A stretch of 9,513 nucleotides of DNA, taken from positions 1-9,513 of the forward strand of contig JBBSTY010000151.1 in NCBI GenBank assembly GCA_038235385.1, given 5' to 3'. The notes below the pieces were generated by a model. The model saw only the letters and a list, made by a program, of their open reading frames with translations. It did not search any database and had not been told where the DNA came from. Below, piece after piece: positions 1 through 7,235 of this stretch (position 1 is the stretch's first letter; every line of letters begins with the position of its first letter). The DNA is from JBBSTY01 sp038235385. GTDB taxonomy: Bacteria; Actinomycetota; Acidimicrobiia; Acidimicrobiales; Acidimicrobilacustridaceae. A program made the translations under genes and the position numbers.

Positions 1-112
1 CGCGCTCGACCAGGCCGAGGGCGGCCGCCACGATGTCGTCGCGCTCGAGGCCGGTCCGACGCCCGGAGCGCTCTGCCGTGTCGTCTTCGGGTGGGGTCAC
101 GGTCCGCGCCAT
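1..112 (-). CDS. TetR-family transcriptional regulator, N-terminal part only
   Basis: An open frame runs from an ATG at 112-110 to the left edge of the window, giving 37 residues. It has a polar, disordered start and then GRRTGLERDDIVAAALGLVE, which is typical of the first helix of the TetR DNA-binding domain (basic residues, then an 'I-x-x-A-A-L-x-L-V' helix). TetR proteins are dimeric repressors released by a small ligand. The gene is divergent from the amidohydrolase operon and the gap between the two starts holds a long inverted repeat, the usual layout for a regulator controlling itself and its neighbour. The ligand-binding domain lies outside the window, so the inducer cannot be guessed. 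The fragment is too short to exclude another helix-turn-helix family. Confidence 0.75.
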   Translation of the reverse strand, partial: MARTVTPPEDDTAERSGRRTGLERDDIVAAALGLVER

Positions 113-137
113 CGGGGTTGCGCAGCCTCTCCGTCTC

Positions 138-165
138 TGTAACAGTGTCATAGGCACTCTAGGAC
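138..165 (+). promoter_or_regulatory. Candidate promoter of the amidohydrolase operon
   Basis: TGTAAC (138-143) and TAGGAC (160-165), spaced by 16 bases, are weak matches to -35 and -10 boxes. They would start transcription about 20-25 bases before the ATG at 195. Both boxes lie in the inverted repeat, so repressor binding would block them. The match is weak and the call rests mainly on position. Confidence 0.28.
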
Positions 166-174
166 ACCGTCACA
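147..174 (-). promoter_or_regulatory. Candidate promoter of the TetR gene
   Basis: Read on the minus strand, TGTGAC (174-169) and TATGAC (152-147) are spaced by 16 bases and resemble -35 and -10 boxes. It mirrors the plus-strand candidate through the symmetry of the operator, which would give autoregulation. Transcription would begin about 28 bases before the ATG at 112. Confidence 0.3.
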
Positions 175-194
175 GAAACAGCAAGGGGACTGCC

Positions 195-1484
195 ATGCCA
201 AACCCGGTGGAGGGCATCGACCAGAGCAACGCCCCGTACGTGATCGTATCCTCGGACACCCACGCGGGACTGTACGTCGAGGACTACCGGGCATACCTCG
301 ACCGCTCGGTGCACGCCGAGTTCGACGAGTGGCTGCGCACCCGTCACGAGCACAGGGCCATGGTCGAGGAGCTCAACGGCGACTACGTCGATCAGTGGGA
401 GGGTCAGAACGCGGTCGGCCTGCGCGGCGCCTTCGACCCGACGATCCGCGACAAGACCCTCGACGCCGACGGGGTCGCCGGCGAGGTGATCTTCGCGGAT
501 GGCGATTCGGTCACGGGCATGGAGGCACCGCCCTTCGGGGCGGGCCTGCAAGCGGGCATGATCACCGATCCGAGGCTCGCGTGGGCCGGTGCGCAGGCCC
601 ACAACCGCTGGCTCGTCGAGTTCTGTGCCACCAACCCGCCGCGCCGCGCCGGCGTCGCGCTCGTCCCGATCACCCATGGTGTCGCCGAGGCGGTCGCCGA
701 GATCGAATCGCTGGCCGGCCGGCCGGGCATCAAGGGGATCATGATCCCCACCATGTGGCACGACAAGCCGTCGTACGGCCACGAGTCCTACGACCCGGTC
801 TGGGCAGCGTGCGCCGACGCCGGGCTGGTGGTGCACACGCACTCCGGTGAGGCCGACACCGAGGCTTACAACGAGAACATGGCGCAGTACATGCTCGAGG
901 TCGCGTTCTGGACGCACCGTCCGCTCTGGCAGCTCCTGCTCGCCGGCAAGTTCGACCAGTTCCCGAACCTCAAGTACGCCCCGGTGGAGTGCGGTTCGTG
1001 GTGGGTCGGCGACCTCCTGTTCAAGACCGATGTGATGTTCGGCGGCAAGAACTGGAAGGTCAAGAAGATGGCCGCCAGCACGAAGAACCTCATCGAACGA
1101 CTGCCCTCGGAGTACGTCGGGACGAACGTGTTCATCGGGGCGTCGGCCATGAGCAAGCCCGAGATCCGCCGCCGGTACGTCAACGGGCTCGACGCGCTCA
1201 TGTGGGGCACCGACTACCCGCATCCCGAGGGCACGTGGCCCAACACGTTCGAGCGGCTCTCGACCGACTTCGGGCCACTGCCGGTGGAGGAGACGCGTCT
1301 GCTGCTCGGGCTCAACGCCGTGCGGTGCTACGACCTCGACCTGGCTGCGCTCCAGGGAATCGCCGCCGACATCGGCCCCACGCCGGAGAAGCTCGGACAG
1401 GACCTCTCGCTGCGCACGCCACCCAACGCGATCCGCGAGGCGCGCTTCTGGTTCGACGACTACGGCATCGACTGGAAGGACTGA
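195..1484 (+). CDS. Amidohydrolase-2 family metal-dependent hydrolase/decarboxylase
   Basis: A 429-residue protein of the amidohydrolase-related TIM-barrel superfamily (Amidohydro_2, the ACMSD-like group), whose members hydrolyse or decarboxylate small acids using a bound metal. Visible marks are SSDTHAG (residues 19-25, the first-strand metal site in the variant D-x-H form), VVHTHSGE (about 212-219, strand histidines) and WGTDYPHPEGTW (337-348), whose Asp340 is the expected catalytic aspartate. The frame is open upstream to position 33, but ATG 195 is preferred: AAGGGG at 183-188 is a good ribosome site, the operator lies just upstream, and homology-like sequence begins near residue 14. It is the first gene of the operon and is followed after 52 bases by the SDR. 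The substrate is unknown. The family call is firm; the reaction type is not. Confidence 0.87.
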   Translation: MPNPVEGIDQSNAPYVIVSSDTHAGLYVEDYRAYLDRSVHAEFDEWLRTRHEHRAMVEELNGDYVDQWEGQNAVGLRGAFDPTIRDKTLDADGVAGEVIFADGDSVTGMEAPPFGAGLQAGMITDPRLAWAGAQAHNRWLVEFCATNPPRRAGVALVPITHGVAEAVAEIESLAGRPGIKGIMIPTMWHDKPSYGHESYDPVWAACADAGLVVHTHSGEADTEAYNENMAQYMLEVAFWTHRPLWQLLLAGKFDQFPNLKYAPVECGSWWVGDLLFKTDVMFGGKNWKVKKMAASTKNLIERLPSEYVGTNVFIGASAMSKPEIRRRYVNGLDALMWGTDYPHPEGTWPNTFERLSTDFGPLPVEETRLLLGLNAVRCYDLDLAALQGIAADIGPTPEKLGQDLSLRTPPNAIREARFWFDDYGIDWKD

Positions 1485-1536
1485 TGGTCGCCGCTGCCAT
1501 CGCCCCGATGTCCGCTGCCCGACCCGGAGGTCCGAC

Positions 1537-2463
1537 ATGAGCGACGCACCGAACGACCCAGCCGGCGGCCCCCCCGCCGGTCCGCCCCTCGAGATCGCCG
1601 GCATGGTGGCCGTCGTCACGGGTGGCGCCGGGGGCATCGGTCGCGGGATCGTCGGCGCGCTGTTGCGCCGGGGTGCATCGGTCGTGATCGCCGATGTCGA
1701 GCAGGAAGCGATCGACGGCGCCCTCATCGACCTCGCCCCCCTCGGCACCGTGACCGGCCAGCGCACCGACATCAGCGACGAGCGCTCGGTCTCCGAGCTC
1801 GCCGATATGGTCTACGCCACCCACGGTCGCGCCAACCTGCTCTACAACAACGCCGGCGTCACCTCGGGCGGGGGCGGCAAGCCGTGGCAGCAGGAGCCCA
1901 ACGATTGGCGCTGGTGCTTCGGCGTCAACGTGTTCGGCACGGCGATCTGCACCTCGGAGTTCGTGCCCCGCATGATCGAGGGCGGCGAGCCGGGGCAGAT
2001 CGTCAACACGTCCTCGGGCGACGGCGGCTTCGCTCCCGTCCCCATCGCCTCGGTGTATGCCGCGTCGAAGGCGGCCGTCAGCTGCTTCACCGAGGCGCTC
2101 CACCACAACCTCGTGTCGGAGGGTACGGCGCTGCGGGCATCGGTGTTCTACCCGTCGGGAGGGCTCCTGCGCACCGGGCTCTTCACCGCCAGCCGCAACC
2201 GGCCCGAACACCTCCAACGACGCGGCGAGGCGACGGGGCGCACGAGCATGACCTTCGATCAGCTCAAGGACATGCTGGCGAAGGCCGGACGCGATGTGAC
2301 CGAGGCTGATCTCGACGGCCTCGGCGAGTTCGTCGTCGACGAGACGGCGGCGCGTCGGTTCATCATCGCCCACGACCTCGACGCCACCGTCGACCTGCTC
2401 CACCGGCGGGCCGATGCCATCGGTCGGCGAGAGGTCCCGCCGCACCACGGGATGCCGACGTGA
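1537..2463 (+). CDS. Short-chain dehydrogenase/reductase (SDR)
   Basis: A 308-residue classical SDR, an NAD(P)-dependent alcohol/ketone oxidoreductase of the cytoplasm. The Rossmann nucleotide loop is TGGAGGIG (28-35); Asp53 ends the second strand in VVIADV, which favours NAD over NADP; NNAG is at 104-107. The catalytic residues are Asn131, Ser159 or Ser160, Tyr174 and Lys178 (Y-A-A-S-K). A GGAGG site at 1526-1530 supports the ATG at 1537. About 50 residues after the core form a charged C-terminal extension beyond the usual 250-residue length, perhaps a substrate lid. The stop overlaps the ALDH start by four bases (GTGA), implying coupled translation. It probably oxidises an alcohol whose product is taken on by the ALDH; the substrate is not evident. 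Confidence 0.9.
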   Translation: MSDAPNDPAGGPPAGPPLEIAGMVAVVTGGAGGIGRGIVGALLRRGASVVIADVEQEAIDGALIDLAPLGTVTGQRTDISDERSVSELADMVYATHGRANLLYNNAGVTSGGGGKPWQQEPNDWRWCFGVNVFGTAICTSEFVPRMIEGGEPGQIVNTSSGDGGFAPVPIASVYAASKAAVSCFTEALHHNLVSEGTALRASVFYPSGGLLRTGLFTASRNRPEHLQRRGEATGRTSMTFDQLKDMLAKAGRDVTEADLDGLGEFVVDETAARRFIIAHDLDATVDLLHRRADAIGRREVPPHHGMPT

Positions 2464-3920
2464 ACCCCGACGACTACCGGCTCGTCATCGGCGGCGAACG
2501 CGTCGAAGGCGGCGACGGCACCTACGAGATCATCGACCCGGCCTCCGAGGACGTCGTCGGCCACGCCCCCCAGGCCAGCGCCGCGCAGGCGGCGGATGCC
2601 GTGTCCGCCGCGCGCCGCGCCTTCGATTCGTGGTCGGCGACCGAGCCCGTCGAGCGCGCCGAGCTGCTCGACCGGGTGGCGACCCTGATCGAGCGCGACC
2701 GAGACGAGCTCATCGAGCTCACGATCCGCGAGACCGGCGGGACGCGGCGGACGAGCACGAACATCCAGGTTCCGCACGCCGCGGTCCGCTTCCGCAGATA
2801 CGCGCGCGGCGCGCTGGAACCCGCGGTCACCCCGTTGCCGCCGAGCATCGCCGAGGCCAGCGCCCTCGGACCCGCAGCCGTCACGAACGCCCTCGCCCAG
2901 CGTCTCCCCGTCGGTGTGGTGAGCGCCATCACGTCCTACAACTTCCCGCTGGTGAACATGGCCGGCAAGATCGGACCGGCGCTGGCCGCGGGCAACACCG
3001 TCGTGGTCAAACCCGCACCCCAGGACCCTCTGGGCGTGCTCCGGCTCGTCGACCTGTGCCAGGAGGCGGGGTTCCCGCCGGGTGTCGTCAACGCCATCAC
3101 GACCACCGAGCTCGCACCCGCCGAGACGCTCACCACCCATGCCGACGTCGACATGGTGAGCTTCACCGGCTCCACCGCCGTCGGTCAGGCCATCGCCGCG
3201 GCGGGGGGACGCACCATGAAGCGCATGCTCCTCGAGCTCGGTGGCAAGGGCGCGTGCCTGGTGTTCGACGACGCCGACATCGGTGCGGCCACGAGCGGCA
3301 TCGCTTCGGTGTGGGGCTTCCACTCGGGCCAGATCTGCACGGCACCGACCCGGGTGATCGCCCACCGGAGCATCCACGACGAGCTCGTGGACAACCTCTC
3401 GGCGGTCACCGCCTTCCTCACGGTCGGCGACCCCCAGGACGAGGCCACCCTGGTGGGGCCCCTCATCAGCGCCGCACAGCGCGATCGCGTCATGGGCCAC
3501 ATCCGGGCGGGGATCGACCAGGGCGGGGAGGTGGCCGCCGGCGGGACGCGCTCGGACATCGAGAAGGGGTTCTTCGTCGACCCGACCCTGTTCATCGGGT
3601 GCACGAACGACATGGCGATCAGCCGGGAAGAGATCTTCGGCCCCGTTGTCGTCGTCATCCCGTTCGACGACGAGGACGAAGCGGTGGCCATCGCCAACGA
3701 CAGCGAGTACGGCCTCTACGACTACATCTACACCGCGAGCACGCCGCGGGCGCTGCGCCTGGCCCCGCGCCTGCGGGCCGGGAACGTCGCCGTCAACACC
3801 TTGGGTCGCAACCCCGAGACACCGTTCGGAGGCTTCAAGCAGAGCGGCATCGGCCGCGACGGCGGCAGCTACGGCCTCGGCGCCTACAGCGAGCTCCAGT
3901 CGGTGATCTGGCCGAGTTGA
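2460..3920 (+). CDS. NAD(P)-dependent aldehyde dehydrogenase
   Basis: A 486-residue protein of normal length for the ALDH superfamily, which oxidises aldehydes to acids (or acyl-CoA in a few branches). Key sites are all present: Asn161 in the TSYNFP motif (oxyanion hole), FTGS at 235-238 (cofactor loop), Glu259 in LELGGKGA (general base) and Cys293 in GQICTAP (nucleophile), then EEIFGPV and PFGGFKQSGIGRDGG near the C-terminus. The GTG start at 2460 lies in the GTGA overlap with the SDR stop, and the protein begins directly with MNPDDYRLVIGGE, as ALDHs do. Next to an SDR it most likely completes an alcohol-aldehyde-acid sequence. A benzaldehyde- or betaine-aldehyde-type substrate cannot be told from sequence by eye. 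Confidence 0.92.
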   Translation: MNPDDYRLVIGGERVEGGDGTYEIIDPASEDVVGHAPQASAAQAADAVSAARRAFDSWSATEPVERAELLDRVATLIERDRDELIELTIRETGGTRRTSTNIQVPHAAVRFRRYARGALEPAVTPLPPSIAEASALGPAAVTNALAQRLPVGVVSAITSYNFPLVNMAGKIGPALAAGNTVVVKPAPQDPLGVLRLVDLCQEAGFPPGVVNAITTTELAPAETLTTHADVDMVSFTGSTAVGQAIAAAGGRTMKRMLLELGGKGACLVFDDADIGAATSGIASVWGFHSGQICTAPTRVIAHRSIHDELVDNLSAVTAFLTVGDPQDEATLVGPLISAAQRDRVMGHIRAGIDQGGEVAAGGTRSDIEKGFFVDPTLFIGCTNDMAISREEIFGPVVVVIPFDDEDEAVAIANDSEYGLYDYIYTASTPRALRLAPRLRAGNVAVNTLGRNPETPFGGFKQSGIGRDGGSYGLGAYSELQSVIWPS

Positions 3921-3923
3921 GCC

Positions 3924-3966
3924 ACCCGAACCGGTCGCCGACGCATGCGCCGCCAACCGGTTGGGT
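3924..3966. promoter_or_regulatory. Inverted repeat between ALDH and lactate-monooxygenase-like gene
   Basis: AACCGGT (3929-3935) pairs perfectly with ACCGGTT (3956-3962). After a single bulged G at 3928, ACCC (3924-3927) pairs with GGGT (3963-3966). The 20-base loop contains GCATGC. It begins four bases after the ALDH stop. There is no T-run, so it is either a weak terminator or attenuator, or a protein-binding site for a separate control of the next gene. Confidence 0.45.
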
Positions 3967-3989
3967 CACGCCGTCCGGAGTTGCCGGTG

Positions 3990-4005
3990 TCGCCCCTGCG
4001 GGCGA
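3990..4005 (+). promoter_or_regulatory. Short perfect hairpin in the leader of the lactate-monooxygenase-like gene
   Basis: TCGCCC (3990-3995), a CTGC tetraloop and GGGCGA (4000-4005) form a perfect GC-rich stem 34 bases before the GTG start at 4040. It could stabilise a processed mRNA end or slow transcription. It is short enough to be chance in such GC-rich DNA. Confidence 0.3.
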
Positions 4006-4039
4006 GGATGCTCGCGCAGGTTGTGACCAGGGGGGCACC

Positions 4040-5206
4040 GTGACGAACTTCAGCGACTACCAGACCTCGATCTACGCGAGGGGCATGTTCGCCGGGGCGC
4101 CGCCCGAGCTGCCGACGGGCTCGGCGCAGCTGGAAGCGCGGGCTGCGGAGGTCCTGGCGCCCGAGGCGCTCGGGTACATCACGCCGTCGGCCGGCAGCGG
4201 GGCGACCGACCGTGCCAACCGGCTGGCGTTCGATCGATGGCGCATCGTGCCCCGCATGCTCCGGGGCTCGGGGGCGCGGGACCTCGCCTCGACGGTGCTC
4301 GGCGATCGGATCGCCGCGCCGATGGCGCTCGCTCCGATCGGCGTGCAGACGCTGGCCCATCCCGAGGGAGAGTTGGCATCGGCTCGTGCCGCGGCTGCCA
4401 TCGGCGTGCCCTACATCCACTCGACCGCAGCATCGCACTCGCTGGAGGAGGCGGCCGAGGCCAACGGCGACGGCACCCGCTGGTACCAGCTCTACTGGCC
4501 CACCGACGACGCGGTGTGCCGGTCGTTCCTGAGTCGGGCCGAGGCGGCGGGCTACACCGCGTTGCTGGTCACGCTCGACACCACCACGCTCGGCTACCGG
4601 CCGGCGGATCTCGACCGGGGGTTCCTGCCGTTCCTGCGGGGCGAGGGCATCGCCAACTACCTGTCCGACGAAGCGTTCCGCGCAGGTCTCGACGTGCCCG
4701 CCGAGGAGGACCTCGGTGCTGCGGTGATGCACTGGGCGGCCATGTTCCCCAACCCCACGCTCAGCTGGGATCAGCTGGCGTTCCTACGTGAGCACTGGGA
4801 CGGTCCGGTGGTGCTCAAGGGCGTCATGTCGGTCGAGGACGCGGTATTGGCTGCAGAGCACGAGATGGATGGCATCGTCGTGTCCAACCACGGGGGCCGC
4901 CAGGTCGATGGCGCGGTCGCGTCGCTCGATGCGCTGGCTGCGATCGCGCCGGCGGTCGGCGACCGACTGACCGTGCTGTTCGATTCGGGCGTCCGCACCG
5001 GCTCCGATGCGGTCAAGGCGCTCGCGTTGGGTGCCGACGCCGTGCTGGTGGGACGTCCGTTCCTCTACGGACTCGCCTTGGCCGGACAGGCGGGCGTCGA
5101 GCACGTGCTGCGTTGCCTGCTGGCCGAGCTCGACCTGACCCTGCACCACTCGGGCTACGCCAGCCACCGCGAGCTCACGCCGGCCTCACTGCTCCCCGCT
5201 CCCTGA
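4040..5206 (+). CDS. FMN-dependent 2-hydroxyacid oxidase, lactate 2-monooxygenase type
   Basis: A 388-residue TIM-barrel flavoprotein of the (S)-2-hydroxyacid oxidase family. It resembles mycobacterial lactate 2-monooxygenase (about 394 residues; lactate + O2 to acetate + CO2 + water) along its whole length, including the N-terminus (here TNFSDYQTSIYARG). Active-site residues are Tyr152 in YQLYWP, Asp180 and Arg187 in LDTTTLGYRP, Lys260 in VLKGV, and His284 and Arg287 in SNHGGRQ. Gly101 in APIGV matches the glycine of the monooxygenase rather than the alanine of typical lactate oxidases, as I recall the family. FMN-phosphate motifs are FDSGVRTGSD and GADAVLVGRP. The frame is open far upstream through the ALDH gene, but GTG 4040 fits the family N-terminus and has AGGGGGG at 4029-4035. 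It is last in the operon, after 119 bases with two hairpins. The true substrate may be another 2-hydroxyacid. Confidence 0.87.
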   Translation: MTNFSDYQTSIYARGMFAGAPPELPTGSAQLEARAAEVLAPEALGYITPSAGSGATDRANRLAFDRWRIVPRMLRGSGARDLASTVLGDRIAAPMALAPIGVQTLAHPEGELASARAAAAIGVPYIHSTAASHSLEEAAEANGDGTRWYQLYWPTDDAVCRSFLSRAEAAGYTALLVTLDTTTLGYRPADLDRGFLPFLRGEGIANYLSDEAFRAGLDVPAEEDLGAAVMHWAAMFPNPTLSWDQLAFLREHWDGPVVLKGVMSVEDAVLAAEHEMDGIVVSNHGGRQVDGAVASLDALAAIAPAVGDRLTVLFDSGVRTGSDAVKALALGADAVLVGRPFLYGLALAGQAGVEHVLRCLLAELDLTLHHSGYASHRELTPASLLPAP

Positions 5207-5326
5207 CCTGGCCGGATCGCGTGCCCATGCGTGGGTCGTCGGCGTCACCGGCGCCGGTCGGCAGCCTCCACCTCGTGGACCTGGTCGACACGCGCGAGTG
5301 CGGGGTTGCCGATGAATCGGATCGGT

Positions 5327-5349
5327 CCGGTTCCCGCCCGCCGAACCGG
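5327..5349. terminator. Hairpin between convergent genes, likely bidirectional terminator
   Basis: CCGGTTC (5327-5333) and GAACCGG (5343-5349) form a perfect 7-bp stem with a 9-base loop. It lies six bases beyond the stop of the minus-strand FAAL gene and about 120 bases after the plus-strand oxidase stop. Position in the convergent gap supports a terminator for both. It lacks a clear T-run, as is common in actinobacteria. The rest of 5207-5355 shows no gene. Confidence 0.55.
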
Positions 5350-5355
5350 TGGCTC

Positions 5356-6972
5356 CTAGCGGCCGGCGGCGAGGAGGCCGTCGAGCCCGTCGAGGCAGAG
5401 GGCCCTCCTCACCTTCCCGCTCGACGTCTTGGGCAGCGCGCCGTTGGCCACGAACACGATGTCATCGAGCCAGAGGCCCGAACGAGTGGCCACCGAGGTG
5501 CGGATCGTGTCGATGTCGGTCGCGGCCGGCTGCCCGCTCACCTCGCAGATGAGACACGTGCGGGTGCCCTCGTCGGTGTCCCTCGTGGTTGCGACGCAGG
5601 CTCGGACCGACGCAAGCGCGTCCTTGGCTGCCATCTCGGCCACCTCGGCCGAGTGGTCGCGCCCGCGCACGCGGATGAGTGCCGCACGACGGCCCGTCAC
5701 GACGACCTCCCCGTCGACCAGCCTGCCGAGGTCACCGGTGCGGAAGAAGGATCCAGAGCGGTCGGACAGCGAAGCGCCGAACACCGCCCGGCTTCGTTCG
5801 TCGTCATCGAGGTACCGCTCGGCCATCGAGGGTCCGGCGAGCCAGATCTCTCCGTCGGCGCCGTCGCGAACCGGCTGTTCGGTTTCGGGGTGGACGATGC
5901 AGACCGTGGCTCCGTCGGTGGGTGCACCACACGGGACCTCGTCGGTGACCCCACCGGGTTGCGACGGATCCCAGGTCCCAGCACTGATGAGCAAGGTCGC
6001 TTCGGCCATCCCGTAGCTGGGCCGGAAGGTCCGGGGACCGAACCCTGCCTCGGCGAAGCGCTCGGTGAACGCCTGCATCGTCGATCGGCGGACGGGCTCG
6101 GAGCCGGTGACGGCGTGGCGCCACGATCCGAGCGAGAGCCCGGCGAGCTCCTCGTCGGTGACCCTCCTCACGCAGAGGTCGTACGCGAAGTTCGGTGCGG
6201 CCGACAGCACGGCGTCGTGGGTGCTGATCGCCTGGAGCCAGGCGATCGGACGTCGCACGAAGACCTTCGGCGACATGCACACGATGGTGCTGCCGAGCGA
6301 GAGCGGCGCGAGCAACCCGCCGACGAGGCCCATGTCGTGATGCGGCGGCAGCCACGTGACCGTGCAGGCGCCGGCCATGCCGGGAAAGGTCCGGTCGATC
6401 GCCCGGAGGTTCGCCGACAGGGCTGAGCGGGACACGACGACACCCCGCGCCCGCCGGTCCGTCGTGCCCGAGGTGAACATGACGAACGCCGGCGTGGAGC
6501 GATGGGCATCATCGTGGGTGCCTGCAGGAGTGGAGCACCGGGCGACGGGGTCGACGTCGATGCGCGCAGGTAGCCGGGGGTCGACCCGATCATCGACGCC
6601 GGGATCGTCGCCGAGGAACGACGCGTCGGTGAGGCACGCGTCGGCGCGGGAACGGTGGACGACCTCGGTGAGGTGGTCGGGGTTGCGTGCATCGTCGAGC
6701 GAACCCGGCGGGTAGGTCGGCACCGGCACCCGTCCGGCCCGCTGGACGCCGAGGAACGACTGGACGAACTCCGGCCCCGGCGAGCAGCTGACCAGCACGA
6801 GCGCACGGGGCGGCGTGGCTGCCGCCACGGCAGCGGCAACTCGCCGGGTCCCGTCGATGACGTCGTGGTAGGTGAGCCGACGCTCGGACCCGGAACCGTC
6901 ATCGAAGATGAGGGCGGCTCGATCTCCCGGGATCGCACGCTGGGCCACGGATCGTTCGAGGTCGCCGATCAT
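5356..6972 (-). CDS. Fatty acyl-AMP ligase (FAAL, FadD32-like adenylating enzyme)
   Basis: A 538-residue ANL-superfamily enzyme that activates a fatty acid with ATP and, in FAALs, passes the acyl-AMP to an acyl carrier protein rather than CoA. FAAL-like marks are VPVPTYPP (82-89), the P-loop-like FTSGTT (166-171), TVTWLPPHHDMGLVGG (204-219), the RPIAWLQAIS...APNFAYDLC stretch (241-267), GSEPVRR (290-296), RPSYGMAEATLL (317-328), RTGDLG (411-416) and the C-terminal catalytic lysine in PKTSSGK (Lys520). The hinge segment GRRAALIRVRGRDHSAEVAE (427-446) departs from the usual G-R-x-K-D-L-I form. The protein is shorter than typical FAALs (about 570-620). The ATG at 6972 overlaps the ACP stop (ATGA), so acyl-AMP is very likely delivered to that ACP. 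It is the last gene of the operon. Confidence 0.88.
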   Translation of the reverse strand: MIGDLERSVAQRAIPGDRAALIFDDGSGSERRLTYHDVIDGTRRVAAAVAAATPPRALVLVSCSPGPEFVQSFLGVQRAGRVPVPTYPPGSLDDARNPDHLTEVVHRSRADACLTDASFLGDDPGVDDRVDPRLPARIDVDPVARCSTPAGTHDDAHRSTPAFVMFTSGTTDRRARGVVVSRSALSANLRAIDRTFPGMAGACTVTWLPPHHDMGLVGGLLAPLSLGSTIVCMSPKVFVRRPIAWLQAISTHDAVLSAAPNFAYDLCVRRVTDEELAGLSLGSWRHAVTGSEPVRRSTMQAFTERFAEAGFGPRTFRPSYGMAEATLLISAGTWDPSQPGGVTDEVPCGAPTDGATVCIVHPETEQPVRDGADGEIWLAGPSMAERYLDDDERSRAVFGASLSDRSGSFFRTGDLGRLVDGEVVVTGRRAALIRVRGRDHSAEVAEMAAKDALASVRACVATTRDTDEGTRTCLICEVSGQPAATDIDTIRTSVATRSGLWLDDIVFVANGALPKTSSGKVRRALCLDGLDGLLAAGR

Positions 6973-7235
6973 GGCGCGGGGGCGCCGTACTGCTCGGCGA
7001 AGGCCACCAGGTCGGCCAGCGTGGTCTCCTCGGGTGGGAACGCCTCCTCCACGATCCGATGCCCGACGTGGTCCTCGAGCACCGCCAGGATCTCGGTGAT
7101 CAGGAGCGAGTCGAGGGCGCTCAGGCGAACCGAGCCGATCACATCGGCGGCGATGTCCTCGCGTTCGAGGATCGCCGCGATCTCGTCGAAGACGTCATCC
7201 TGGTGGGGCGGCACGTGACCGTTCGAGGCGCTCAT
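6969..7235 (-). CDS. Acyl carrier protein
   Basis: An 88-residue acidic protein with the carrier-protein fold pattern: an N-terminal helix (DDVFDEIAAILE, 13-24), then RLSALDSLLITEILAVLEDHVG, where Ser43 of the D-S-L motif is the site for the 4'-phosphopantetheine arm, and a final helix from about 72-83. The frame is open further upstream, but ATG 7235 is chosen because it overlaps the GNAT stop (ATGA) and gives a normal ACP length. Flanked by a FAAL and an acyltransferase with overlaps on both sides, it is probably a dedicated acyl carrier between those enzymes and not the general fatty-acid-synthesis ACP. The match is to freestanding carrier proteins; a peptidyl carrier role cannot be excluded. 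Confidence 0.88.
   Translation of the reverse strand: MSASNGHVPPHQDDVFDEIAAILEREDIAADVIGSVRLSALDSLLITEILAVLEDHVGHRIVEEAFPPEETTLADLVAFAEQYGAPAP

Larger units (their letters stand above)
138..174. promoter_or_regulatory. 37-bp inverted repeat, probable TetR operator
   Basis: The arms TGTAACAGTGTCATAG (138-153) and CTAGGACACCGTCACA (159-174) are separated by 5 bases. Thirteen of 16 positions pair. The repeat sits midway between the divergent TetR and amidohydrolase starts. Its length and symmetry suit one TetR dimer bound centrally or two dimers side by side. Assignment to the adjacent regulator is by position and symmetry; no binding motif was matched. Confidence 0.72.

Noticed and set aside
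159..1772. 537-codon antisense frame over the amidohydrolase gene
   Set aside because: No recognisable domain; it spans the operator and two genes, while the plus-strand protein has clear family motifs.
1312..2448. 378-codon antisense frame over the SDR gene
   Set aside because: Arg/Gly/Ala-rich, no motifs; the SDR on the other strand has all catalytic residues.
2259..3956. 565-codon open frame antisense to the ALDH gene
   Set aside because: It mirrors the ALDH reading frame, has low-complexity Arg/Gly/Asp-rich sequence and no domain. GC-rich codon bias opens antisense frames of this length.
2414..4039. Upstream extension of the oxidase frame to a 930-residue protein
   Set aside because: The extra part is an out-of-frame reading of the ALDH gene (poly-Arg). 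The oxidase family N-terminus and a ribosome site fit GTG 4040.
5113..6426. 437-codon plus-strand frame over the FAAL gene
   Set aside because: It crosses the end of the oxidase, the terminator and the FAAL in antisense, and its translation shows no domain.
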